Part shown: piece after piece, positions 31,730 through 44,240 of the stretch | How positions within the stretch are numbered: position 1 is the stretch's first letter | Layout: every line of letters begins with the position of its first letter | From: Lepidodermella squamata | Taxonomy: Eukaryota > Gastrotricha | Direction: 5' to 3' | DNA: 64,000 nucleotides | Assembly (NCBI GenBank): GCA_047495785.1 | Contig: JBLDXI010000002.1 | Location: 1,550,001 to 1,614,000 of the forward strand | The notes under the pieces: model-generated | Databases searched by the model: none | Told to the model about the DNA's origin: nothing | What the model saw: only the letters and a program-made list of their open reading frames with translations | Position numbers and translations under genes: made by a program

Positions 31730-34700
31730 ATGTTACGTGTAATACTGTTGGTGGCACTTTCTGCCACCTTGATAGATGGTCATACAGTAACCGTTTCTCT
31801 CCAGTCAAAATGGCTTTCCACGCCTACGATTGCGGAGGCTAGCGAATTTTTCGCCAGTGAATCATCATCCGCATTCTGGTCTTTTATCTCTATATTCCGG
31901 GATCACTTTGACGAGAAGAAAACAGACCAAGAGATTTACAAGTCTATTCTAACACTCGCGGAGAAGTTCTTCACGCCGCAGAAAGTAAATTTGCTCAAAT
32001 GGTCCCTAGCTCTCCGTGTACACTCGCCAACTGTGGCGATGTTTGAGAAAATTCCACATGAATTCAATCTTCTGTCCAGTGTTACGTGTGATAATGTTTT
32101 CGCTGACGTTCATGGGACCGTTGTTTGCACGAAGGAAAATCTTGACTCGGCGTTGAAGATGCTTTCGTCCTCCAAGCCAACATTGACCTTTCCTTTCGAT
32201 CACTTCAATCCCAACTGTGGTTCTGGAATTTATGGAGATGATGTCGAATACCCGACCGTCGTCCTCTATGGAGAAATCGGTACTCCCGAATTCTATGCAT
32301 GGCATGATCAATTGACTTCATTGTGTAACAAACTCGATACCAAGTTCCGTTACGTTTTCCGTCATTATCGACCAGCCAATTTGATCCAGAAGGGCAGCCC
32401 AATTCGTCTATCTGGTTACGGTGTTGAGCTTGTTATAAAGAATACTGAGTACAAAGCTAAGGATGACACTGAGATTCGCGCCAAAAATGAAACTGTTGAT
32501 GGGGTTTTATTGGAAGAAGACATGCAAGAAGTTCAAGGATTTTTATTTACCAAGTTGAAGTCCATCTACCCGAATCTCAGCTCGGAGATGGATCGTTTCA
32601 AGCAATATTTGCTTGACACTGAGTCGTCTGAAATGCACCAATTGAAGGCTTGGGAGTACCAAGATTTAAGTGTTCTTGCCGCTGGAGCTGTCGTTCAAGC
32701 CAAGCCTGGTGAAAACTTGCGAATTCTCACTGAAATCAGCTCAAATTTCCCGACTCAATTGAAGTGGCTGCTGCGTGAATCTGTCAACGCACAGCTTGTC
32801 AAAGAACTCACTCGAAACCAGAAAATTATGAGCGAATCCTATGGCCTCGGAGCTGGCGAGAACTCGCTCTACATCAACGGAATTCAATTCGACATTGATT
32901 CAAGCGACATTTTCCATATTCTGTCGACTTTGAATGCTGAATCTAGTCTGATGGATGGCTTGCATGCTATTCTGTCCGGGCGCCATGATCTCGTTGGTCA
33001 ATTCGTTAAAATGGATCTCGGCGACTCCTCAAAGCAGAAGTATTCACTTGATTTGCGCAACAGTGGTGAAGCCATTTTCTGGGCTAATAACCTTGAGAAA
33101 GACAAGGCTTACAAGGGGTGGCCACCAAGTGTTACTGACTTGCTTCAGCCAACTTTCCCTGGAATGTTACGTTACGTTCGCAAAAATTTATTCAACATTG
33201 TCGTTTTCGCTAATCCGGCCGACCCTGAATGCTGGGCGCTGATTAAGTTGGCTGAGGCTATGTTGGTGCACAACACCCCTGTCAGGTAATTTCGTTACTT
33301 GAAAATTATATCTTTTATTAAACTTTTGTTCGCTTTAGAATTGGTTTGGTAGCTGTTGCTAATAAGTCGGATGAAGTTTCTAATCTGTTTGTTCGGGGTT
33401 TCCAAGCTGTTGTGGCTGATTTAGATGGCTCATCTACCAGTGCTTTGAGCTTCTTGACCGATATTTACGAAACTGTTAAGGAGGACAACATTATAACACC
33501 CGAGATTATTTATGAGCAAATCCGTTCAACATCTGGCGATAGCGTTCTAGCCAAAGTCAAGGACGAGAATGACGCTGATTTAAAGAAAATCAATGATGCG
33601 ACTAATGACCTGTGGAAACGGTCGGGTTTCACGTCACTACCAGTCGTTACCATGAACGGCTACCCGATTTCGCAAGATTCGTTAGCCGAATCAGCGGAGG
33701 ATGCGATTTTGACTGAAGTCCTTCGAGCTACTCCCGACATTCAACGCGCAGTTTATCACCGCGAACTAGATGATCAAATGGACGCGTTTGAATACGTTTT
33801 CTCACGTCCGTCTGTTGTCCCGCGCCTTAGCTCCCGTTTCCTGGGCGGGCCGAAATCATACGTTGATTTTGTCACGAAATCCATCACGGAAAGCGATGCG
33901 GCTGATATCGTTCAAAAATTGGTGAAAACCACTAATTACATCACGAAAAAAGAGGATAAAATGCCGAAAGCTGTCACGATGTGGCTGGTTTGCGACCCGG
34001 AAACACCAACCGGTCGCCAGTCCGTTAAGGCGGCTTTGTCACAATTTTCTAATTCTGCCGATTCTCGCCTCGGTTTCATTTTCTCGACAAAATCAGAGCC
34101 GAAATTCGCAACGAAAGTGTTGATGACGGCCTCAAAGCCTGAATTTACTAAAGCTGGAGCGAAAACTCTATCTCAACTTCTTGGAAAATTGCTTAAGGAG
34201 GAAGATATCGAAAACTTCGATTCGGGTAAAAAGCAACTGCCTAGTATCGAAATTCCGGGTATTGAAATCTCGAAATTTTACGCCGAATTGAAAAAGCTGG
34301 AAAAGCCCGCGGAGACCGAGCTATTCAAGCTTCATTCCACTTTTACGAAGCAAGTTTTGCACTTTGAAGCAGGCGATCAGACACTAATTGTCAACGGTAA
34401 GGTCTACTCGATCCTCACCCAGGGCGAAACTTTCGAGAAAGACGATTTTTACCTGGTTGAACGAATGACTCGAATGTTAGTTGCGGAGAAAATTGTTTTC
34501 AAACTGCAAAACGCGTTTGGAAATGCGAACCCGGGTAAAGTCAGCGATCTGGCGATGATGGTCGATTCCGTCCTGTCAGAACGCGCGTCCCGCACTGCCT
34601 CTGGTACCTTGTTCAGCGGATCATCGAAAAAACGAACTGATGTCGTTATTCCCGAGTCAAAACACGCTGGTTTGGATATTAAACCAGAAAAGCCCGATGA

Positions 34701-37065
34701 AAGCGCTTTTGACGTGATTGCAATCATCGACCCGGCCACTCGCGAGGCGGGTAAATTAGCCAAATTTATTAACACTATGTACCATGCGACCAATTCGTGG
34801 GTTCGTGTCTACTTCAATTGCAAGCAAAAGTTGTCGGAATTGCCGGTTAAATCGTTTTATCGCTATGTTATCGACGATGAGTTGCGTTTCACTGAATCAG
34901 GCGCGTTGACCCAGGGTCCTATTGCCCATTTCCCGACATTACCACAGAAGCCGCTGTTGACCACCCACGTCCATCCACCTGAATCGTGGCTGGTTGAAAG
35001 CGTTGTTTCGCAGTTTGATCTTGATAATATCTGTTTGGATGAGTTCAATACGAATGTGAATGCAGTGTTCGAGCTTGAGTACCTGTTAGTCGAGGGTCAT
35101 TGCTTCGATCAAAAGTCTGGCCAGCCGCCGCGTGGTTTACAATTCACCATTGGTACCCCGCGCCAACCCATCATGTACGACACTATTGTTATGGCCAATC
35201 TCGGTTCGTTTTAATTTTTCATTATTTTTACCAGCTTAAAATTTGATAATTACTGAAATTATTTTATTACACATTAAACCGCTCAATACTCCTTATTTAG
35301 GTTATGCTGGCGGGATAAAATAAGACTGCGTATTCGGAAATGTTGGTTTCCGTTGTAGTTTTTTTTCCGACATATAGGCTCATTGTTTAGTAATGCCCTA
35401 CGCATCACATGCGAATATAGCACACACAGTTGTATGCGAAATATCGATTTTTTTCTACTGTTCTGATGCTAGTTTCATCTGGTCAACTAAGCGATTAGGG
35501 AAGATCGATTTGCCAACCGGTTTAATAGAATCGTTTCTACGGTATATTTTCATTACGAACCGGTTGAAATTTGCAACTTGGGCAAGGATCAATGTAATGT
35601 TTATATTTTCTATTCTTCCGCTGTATAACATTAATTGAGCCAATATGAATTTTTTTCAATTTATTACTCAAAATTAATTGTTTGTCGAATTGTCGCTTTT
35701 TTACCATAAATTGCCACAAATATTTATTTTGAATTTTCAATGTTTTTTACAGGTTATTTCCAGCTCAAAGCAAATCCTGGAATTTGGCTATTGGCCCTTC
35801 GTGAAGGTCGCAGCTCAGATCTTTACACCATCAAAAGCCAACAATTTGCCGATTCTCCGGCTAACAGTCAACAGTACGAAACAATCGTCGTTGCTGTTAA
35901 CAGTTTCAAGTCGAAAATCATCAAAATTTCAGTGGCGAAAAAGCCTGGTCTTGAAAAGGAAGAACTGCTCGAAGGCGGAGATGCGAATGAAAACGACCGC
36001 GAAAAGAGCCGCGATTTCCTCGGCAACATGTGGTCCTCGATTTCGGCCTCCCTCGGCTCAGATTCGAAGACCGACACGCAGAAAGCAGCTGCTGTTGGTT
36101 CGGCCAATCAACAAGACGAAGTTCTGAACGTTTTCTCAGTCGTAACCGGGCATTTGTACGAACGTCTGATGCGAATTATGATGGTTTCAGTGATGAAACA
36201 CGCGAAAGGCCCGGTTAAGTTTTGGCTGTTGAAGAACTATCTATCGCCAACGTTCAAAAACTTCATCCCTCATCTGGCGAAACATTACGGTTTTCAATAC
36301 GAATTGGTGCAGTACAAATGGCCGCGCTGGTTGATCTCACAAACCGATAAACAACGCATTATTTGGGGCTATAAAATTCTGTTTTTGGACGTACTTTTCC
36401 CGTTGAATGTCTCGAAAATCATTTTCGTCGACGCGGATCAAGTCGTTAGAACTGACCTAGCCGAGCTGAGGGATCTAGACCTGGACGGCGCGCCCTATGG
36501 CTATACCCCTTTCTGCGATAGCCGTAAAGAGATGGACGGTTTCCGTTTCTGGAAACAGGGTTATTGGAAGAACCATTTAGCTGGCCGGCCTTATCACATT
36601 TCCGCGTTGTATGTCGTTGATTTGAAGCGTTTCCGTAAATTGGCGGCGGGTGATAGGTTGCGTGGCCAGTACCAGGCGTTGGCTCAAGATCCGAACTCGT
36701 TATCAAATTTAGATCAAGATTTGCCGAATAATATGATTCATCAAGTTGCGATTAAATCGCTGCCCCAAAATTGGTTGTATTGCGATACGTGGTGTGCCAG
36801 TGAAGATCTGTCAAAGGCGAAAACCATCGATTTATGCAACAATCCTCAGACGAAAGAGCCAAAATTAGCGGCTGCGAAACGCCTAATCCCTGAGTGGGAA
36901 ACTTATGACAACGAGATCCGAACTCTTTGGAATAAGGTTTATGGTGATCAGAACATGGAAGCCGCCTCGATGGGTACTGGTGTTGATGGCAAATCGTCAA
37001 CAACAACAGCAGCTCCGAAAACCACGAAATCAGATGGCCATGGTCATGATCATGGCGATCTTTAA
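31730..37065 (+). CDS. UGGT: UDP-glucose:glycoprotein glucosyltransferase (UGGT)
   Basis: Three large exons (31730-33285, 33339-35203, 35753-37065) join in frame to 1577 residues; human UGGT1 has 1555. Residues 1-17 are a signal peptide. Residues about 20-950 form the thioredoxin-like folding-sensor region and about 950-1230 the beta-sandwiches. The C-terminal GT24 domain (about 1260-1530) starts at NVFSVVTGHLYERLMRIMM and contains the DxD motif in IFVDADQVVRTDL and the invariant LDQDLPN. UGGT re-glucosylates misfolded N-glycoproteins in the ER lumen so that calnexin and calreticulin retain them. The tail is His/Gly-rich and ends HGDL, not a standard KDEL/HDEL; vertebrate UGGT1 also uses a variant end. 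The 549-bp second intron holds nothing recognisable. Confidence 0.97.
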
Positions 37066-37802
37066 CTGTAAAAAATATCTCCAATTTATTGGAATATTTT
37101 GATTATTTAATGTCGAAGGTGTAAAAAAAATGTCGAAAACCTATCATTGCAATTTGGTCTTTCCTCGTTTCTCTCTCTTTTTCTGGCTGATGACTTTTGG
37201 AACTGAATTTAAACTGCTTTATAAAAGCCAAAGATTTGGCTCAAGTGAGTTGAATTATCTTATTCGATATATTAAAAAAAACAGGTAAACATTTTAGCCC
37301 TAGAAATGTGTATAAGCTATCATTTTTTTTGTTCGGTGATGAATCATTGTATCCGTATAATGCATAGAATCGCATCTACTCAAGCTTGCCGTTGTGAAAA
37401 AAATTCCTATATATCGCATTAAGGTCAACTGTGTTATGAAAAAATCTTGCTGTGAAAAAGCTGTAATTTTATCTCGTTTTTTTTCTTCTTGCTCGAAAAA
37501 CTGCCGATGTGAAAAAGAAGTGCAAAGTTTGAAGTTATGAGAGCTATGTGCATTATTAGACCTTCTCTTTGTGCTTTGTTTTGGTTCCAAAGTAAAACAA
37601 ATGTCATCGTTGGAGCCGAAATATTTAATGTTTTTATGTTTTTTTAGGATTTTTAGTTTCAAATTATTATTGGAGATCCTGTACTGCCCAATTCGATATT
37701 TGTTGTTTGATGGGTGTAGCTGATACGCTAGTCTCGCCGGCCTCGTAGTTTTGTCGCCGCGATATATCTATGATCTAGCCGTGATTGGTCATGTGATGTT
37801 CA
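37066..37802. other. Intergenic region, UGGT to flippase
   Basis: This 737 bp is AT-rich, with no supported gene or clear promoter motif. It holds several spaced repeats of the type TGTGAAAAAA between 37390 and 37510. Confidence 0.4.
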
Positions 37803-40800
37803 ATGGCTGATGTGACCTCACCTGCTGCTGATAATTCATCAACTTCTAACGCTAACCGTTCTACTGTGAACACTAGTGCTACTTCTACTTCAAACACGAC
37901 AACTTCCATAGGCATTGATCCTTCTCATCACGAAGATAGAGCGATCTCAGAAATGACTCCGCTACGTAAGTTTTTAAAGAGTTTTTTCTAAACTTACTTG
38001 GCATTTATTAGATAAAATACTTGACAAAACAATTTTGAATGCTGTAGCAATGTTTATAAATTAGGTATTTTGGCTATAGTTCAACAGCCAGGTGTTTCAC
38101 ATTTGGAAACAGATAAACTTGAGATTTTAAGGGCCATGAACACGTGTTCGAGAGCACACGTGTATTTCTCATAGCAATTTGCAATATTTCTTCTCACGGC
38201 AGTGGCTATAGTAAGACATGCGGCATATTGTTTTTTTTCAAGTTTTCAAGCGATGACTTCGATATTATGATTATCATTTTTCGATCATTTTTCCTAAGAT
38301 TTCGGTCAGAGTTTGCTTGCAATTATGGGGCAGCCTAGTTCAATTTGGTCGACAAATAATTTATAGATATTTCTATAAAATTCGATTGGAAATTAACGAT
38401 TTCCATGGGGCTTACGCTCGCTAAATTATTCGGTAATCCAACTTTTGAAACTTATTTTTCTAATTTTTTGCATTCTCGTAATTAAAAAGCTAGGTTCAAA
38501 TTGAATTATAGGAAGCGCATGGCCACTTGCGCACGTCTTGCGCATGTTAAAAATATTTCGGCCTTTCAGTGGTGGTAGTGATGTTCAGTTTTAGAGACGT
38601 AGCTCAGGCAGAAGTATCGACTGTTCGCATTAGTGTTACGGTCGTGGGTTTGTCGAACCATAACAGGTTTTGACGGAGGCTGAGGGCTCGTTGGCGGCAG
38701 TTTTATGCCTTTTTGACAATTTCTTATTCCAGTAGAGTTAAGAAGGATTTGACAAAGAAGCCCCGATTCAGACAAATTTTGCCTCGGTTTTTCTCTCGAT
38801 TTTTGTTTTATTTTTCCTTTATTTTGTAGGATATCAGCAACTGGACGATAAAACCCGGCAAGAAAATGATGATATGGATGCGGAGCATAACAATTCCTCG
38901 ACATACATTCGCGATCGCGATGCCGAAGAAAACCAGCGGCGGCACGAATCGACGAGCGGCAATCCATGTGCCTGGCTCATCTTATTTTTCGTCAACCTCA
39001 CCGGCATTCTGCGCGATGCCTGTCTCGCCTGCTCGCACCAGGTGCGGGCTGAAATGGTTGCTCTCCGCAAAATCATCACAATCCTATTCTACAAGGCCGT
39101 TTGCCAGTGGGAACGCGCCATGGCGGCGATGAAGGCCGACAACGAGCAGGAAGTGCGGGTCATCCCGCTTAATTTTAACATAAATCACAACAATGCATCT
39201 CTACATACGAGAGATTTCGTTCCTGGTAAGATTTTTCGGACACGGAAAAGAGCCACCTTAATAATTATTATTCCAGGTCATCGTAGGAATTTCCCGTCAA
39301 ATCACGTTACAACCGCAAAGTATTCGATTGTATCCTTTGTACCGCGCTTTCTCTTCGAACAATTTTCGCGATATGCGAACGTGTTCTTCCTAATGATTTC
39401 AATCCTGCAAGTGTCACTGCCCGAGTACAGCCCAACTGGCCAGTGGACAACAGCGGCGCCACTCGCCATCATTCTGTCAATCACAGCGTTGAAGGAAATT
39501 TTCGAAGACTTTAAACGCCACGCCGCTGATTCCAAGGTGAATAATTCCAAGGCGGTTGTGCTGCGAAACGGCTATTGGGAGCGCATTCGCTGGCACGAAC
39601 TGCGGGTTGGTGATATCGTCCGCGTCGAGTCGGAACAATATTTCCCAGCCGATCTTGTCCTGTTGTCAAGTTCCGCCCAGCACGGCATTGCCTATATTGA
39701 AACCGCACAGCTGGATGGCGAGACTAATTTGAAAATGCGTAAGGCCCTGCAGTGTACGTCGGAAATTCGAACCCTGACTGGGCTGGCTAGCATGGTTGGT
39801 CAGGTGGAATGTGCGGCGCCTAATCGCCATTTGTACGATTTTCGCGGCAATATTTCGCTGATGCAATCCGGCTTGGAACGACACGACTCGATGGCATCGG
39901 TGTCGTCCAGAGCTCCGTTGAGCTTGGGACCGGAGCAACTTTTGCTTCGAGGCTCTGCCCTTCGTAACACAAGGTAATTGAGTTGTTTTCACATTTTTAC
40001 TTGATGGAAATTTTAAAATATTCCGTGCGAAAAACCAGTGCTACTACAAGTTTTATTAAGGAGTTTAATCTCTTTATCATAATTTTGCGATGTAGGATCT
40101 TCATTTTCAATTTTTTACAAATTCAAAATTCAGTTTTGCCCTTTCTAAATTTCAGTTCGATAGGTTTTAGTTATACTTTAATTTTTCTTTATTTTTAATT
40201 AAGGTGGATAACCGGCTTGATCGTTTATACTGGTCATGAAACAAAGCTAATGCTGAACTCGACTGCCGCGCCGCTGAAACAGAGCGGCCTTGAAAAAGGC
40301 ACCAATTTCCAGATCGTATTCCTCTGCGTCATTCTAATCGCTGTCGTGTCAATTTGCGCCATTGCTAACCTCGCAACCCGCAAAGACCAAGTCGACACAT
40401 TTTGGTACCTGTCCGACGCGTTGAAACGGCAGAATCTAGGCGGACCCATCGCCCAGGTCCCACTCACTTTTATCACTTTTCTAATTCTATACAACAACTT
40501 GGTCCCTATTTCGCTACTCGTCACGCTCGAAGTCGTTAAATTCGTCCAGGCCTATTTTATTTCATCTGATTTGGAGATGTATGACCCGATTAGCGACACG
40601 CCAGCCGCGGCTAGAACTTCGAACTTGAACGAAGAACTCGGCCAGATTCAATATGTATTCTCGGATAAAACCGGAACGCTGACCCGAAATGTCATGGTTT
40701 TTCGGTCTTGTTCAGTCGCTGGCCAGCTGTACGGCGATCCTGCCTCGGATTCGGCGGAAAAGGCTCGAATCCTGCAAGATGCGAGTCGGCTATACGGCCC

Positions 40801-43800
40801 GGCTGATAAATTTCTGACAGCCGTCAGCCTCTGTCATACAGTTGTACCGGAAAAGGGCGAAAATAACGATGATTTACGTTACATGTCCTCGAGCCCTGAT
40901 GAATTCGCGTTGATATCAGCTGCGAAAACGATTGGCTACACGTTTCTCGAGCGGTACCCTGATTCGGTTGTTTTCACGGTTAACAACGAGCCGAGGCGGT
41001 ATGACCTGCTGCAAGTACTTGAATTCACCTCAGCCAGGCGTCGGATGTCGGTCATTGTGAGGGATAGACGGACGCAGAAAATTTGGCTGTACATCAAGGG
41101 CGCTGATGTGGCGATTCTAGACAAATTGGCGCCGGCTGTTGATAATGCGGAAAGTGCGGACCGCGTCAATACCGAGCACCATTTGGAGCTATTTGCGACT
41201 CGCGGCCTTCGAACGCTATGCATTGCTGAACGCGAAATTTCGGTGATTATCTGCCTTAAATTTCGCTATCTTTTGAAATCTAAATATGTATTTATTTTTA
41301 ATAGGATGCTGAGTATCAACCTTGGGCTCAGGAGTACGTAAAGGCCTTAGCTGATGTGAGTAAAGAACGAGCGAATCGCGTTGCTGCTATTTGCGAGAAA
41401 ATTGAACGCAATCTTCGTCTTCTGGGCGTCACTGCTATTGAGGTGATTTTTCAAATTTCAGAATTTTTATTTACTGTCCCTTTCAAATGAATTTTTATTA
41501 TCCAATTTATTACCATGATTATTTTCTGTTAGTTTGAACTTGACGAAGGCGTGTTATTGCCCATCGATCATCTGTGATTTTACCAAAAAAATGAAATGTT
41601 ACCGTAGAAAACCTGAAAAATCCGTATAGTGAAATTTCTGTATTTTACCTGGTTTGACCGATTTTTCCGGATTTTTACTGGAAACGGCGGATATTTTTCT
41701 GATAATATTTTATTTTATTTTGATTTTCAGGACCGTTTGCAAGATGGAGTGCCGGAAACGATTGCCGCTCTTCTGGCTTGCCACATTCGAGTGTGGGTTC
41801 TGACGGGTGATCGAGCCGAAACGGCGATAAACGTCGCCCATTCTTGCCGGCTATTCCTACCCCCACCCGCTCCAATGCTGACCCTACTCGCCCCCGACCC
41901 AAACGAGAGTGAAATGGAGCAGTGCGATTCGGTTTTCAAAAGCCTGAAAACCCTAGACGAACAACGCGCGGGGTTACTAGCTCGCAATTCCACGTCAACT
42001 ATGATGACTGATGGCAATAGTGGCGGCCCGTCGTACTCGTTCGTTGTCGATGGCGTCGCGCTGAGATACGTGCTGACGAGTGATATGATGAAGGAGCTGT
42101 TTTTGTCCGTTGCTATGCAAGCTCGGTCGGTTATGTGCTGCCGAGTTTCGCCGCTTCAAAAGGCTGAAGTTGTCAACTTGGTGCGGCATGCTGCCCCGCC
42201 GAAGGGCTTCACAGTCCCAACAACCCTGGCAATTGGTGATGGTGCTAATGACGTTTCTATGATCAGGTAAGTGCTCGATTGCTTTCAAATTCGATTTTTA
42301 AGCTAGACCGAAAATATTCATGAAGAGAAGCTCCAAATAATATTTTTTTTAATTATTTTTTGAATATTTTGAATATTTTTGAATATTGGAATTGAAATTG
42401 AAATTTGAAATTTAATTTGAAATTTTTATTTTTTTTAATTCAAAAAATGATTTTTTTTTAATATTTCTGAATTTTAGAGCTGCCCATGTCGGTATCGGTA
42501 TCAGTGGTGTCGAAGGCCTGCAAGCCGTGTGCGCCGCCGACTATGCAATCGCGCAATTCCGGTTCCTGCGCCGGCTTCTCTTCGTCCACGGCACGCTATC
42601 GTACCGCCGTCTCGCCACTCTCGTCTTGTACTCGTTCTACAAAAACGTCTCACTCTACGCTATCAACATGTGGTTCGCCTATTTTTGCGGCTGGTCTGGC
42701 ACGCCGCTGTTCGACCGCTGGCTCATTGCCCTCTACAACGTTTTCTTCACCAGTCTACCGCCTGGTTCTATCGGCGTCATGGACTGGCCTGCCCCGGCTC
42801 ATGAACTACTCCGCCACCCGTCTCGATTCTACCTGGACGGGCAGCATAACCGGCTATTCAACGCCCGGGTTTTCTGGACCTGGATGGCTGATGCGGTCAT
42901 GCATTCCGGGATAGTTTTCGTCGTAACCGCCCTAATGGTTGCCGGGGCGCCGACACCCTTCTTGAGCGACGGCCGAATGGGTGACCACATAACAGCCGGA
43001 AATTTCGCCTACACCGCCGTTTTAATAACAGTCTCACTACGAGCCGCCTTAACAATTAATCAGTGGTATTTTTATACGTTTCTCGGCGTTTTCGCCGGGC
43101 TATTCATATGGTTTGTCATCGCATTGCCGGCGTATTCATTCCTGTACCCGACGTTCAACCTGCCGGATATGTCCGGCCAAGTTTCGGTGCTCTACTCGTC
43201 ACCGGTCTACTGGTTAACAGCGGTTATCATCGCCCCAATGATGGCTCTATCTTTCGATATCGTTTTCACTCTGGCTGGTCGCATGCTAAAGGTAATTGGG
43301 ACCGAATTTTATTGATGAATTATTCAATTATTTACGATTTTTTTTATATTAGACCCCGGACAGCTGGTTGGCCGTTTTTGGTCAGCACAATGAAGCGGCG
43401 TCGGGCGATGATAAAACGACAAGTTGCGGCCAGCTGATGGCTCGATTCTCGCGAAACGGCCGCCGCGCATCAAGTACAGCCGCCCCAGGCGAGGACAGTG
43501 TGATTGAACCGCATGCAGAGATCGGCACGATTTCTACCCTAGGCCCGCATGGGGTGAGGGATTTGGCCTCGTCAATGACCGCCGCGACTTCTGCCTCGGT
43601 CACGTCGCTACCAACTGTGACAACTTCAGCTTCGACGTCAACCCCGGTGAGGAAATCGGCGAATATTAACAAAACATCCCCACCCGGTCATCAGCGGTCT
43701 CATTCGGACGATCTGGCAAGTGCAACTGCGATGGGTTATGCATTTTCTCAGGATGAAACAGGTTTGTAGAAAAAATAAGGTAGAACCGCGAAGAAATCGC

Positions 43801-44240
43801 AATAAATCATGTTTTAATTTTGCGTGATGAAAAAATGTTGCGCCATTATTTTGCTTCTATTTTAGGGTGTTAAATACGATTAATTATCGAAAATTGAATC
43901 CTTTTCGAAAGGTTTATTTCAATAAATTTTAAAATTTCATTTTATTTTTACAATCGAAAAAAATTGTTAATTTGGTCAACTCCCTTTTTTCCTTTTTTTT
44001 ACAATTCAATAAATTTCATTTGCTATTTTTAATCGAATTTTTGTCAAAGTTGAGTATCTTATATTGTTCAATTCTATGTCATTTTTCGCAGGATTCCTCA
44101 CACAAGGCGATTTGGTGCGAATCTGGGGCGCAGCTGACCCGCCACCGGACGAAGCTGTTGGTGAGGCGAGCCCGCAAAGGGCGGCTCGGCAGCTTTCGGC
44201 AACGATGAACCCTTCAGCAAACTGGCCGAATACCGACTGA
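37803..44240 (+). CDS. P4-ATPase phospholipid flippase, ATP8A-type
   Basis: Nine exons (37803-37965, 38830-39225, 39277-39973, 40204-41242, 41305-41442, 41731-42266, 42478-43291, 43353-43761, 44092-44240) join in frame to 1446 residues. Visible are the dephosphorylation loop LDGETN, PISLLVTLEVVKFVQAYF in helix 4, the phosphorylated Asp in FSDKTGTLT (about 572) and GDGANDVSM (about 980). A run of membrane helices follows. Near the end GYAFSQDETG matches the autoinhibitory motif of ATP8A1/ATP8A2, which fixes the subfamily. The enzyme moves phosphatidylserine to the cytosolic leaflet with a CDC50 partner. The protein is about 280 residues longer than ATP8A1, through an N-terminal extension and a Ser/Thr-rich tail. 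The first exon is joined by an 864-bp intron and is less certain; translation could start at 38874. Confidence 0.93.

Noticed and set aside
38566-43672. Long antisense open frames under the flippase exons
   Set aside because: They mirror GC-rich codons of the real gene in other frames; the sense exons show clear P4-ATPase motifs.
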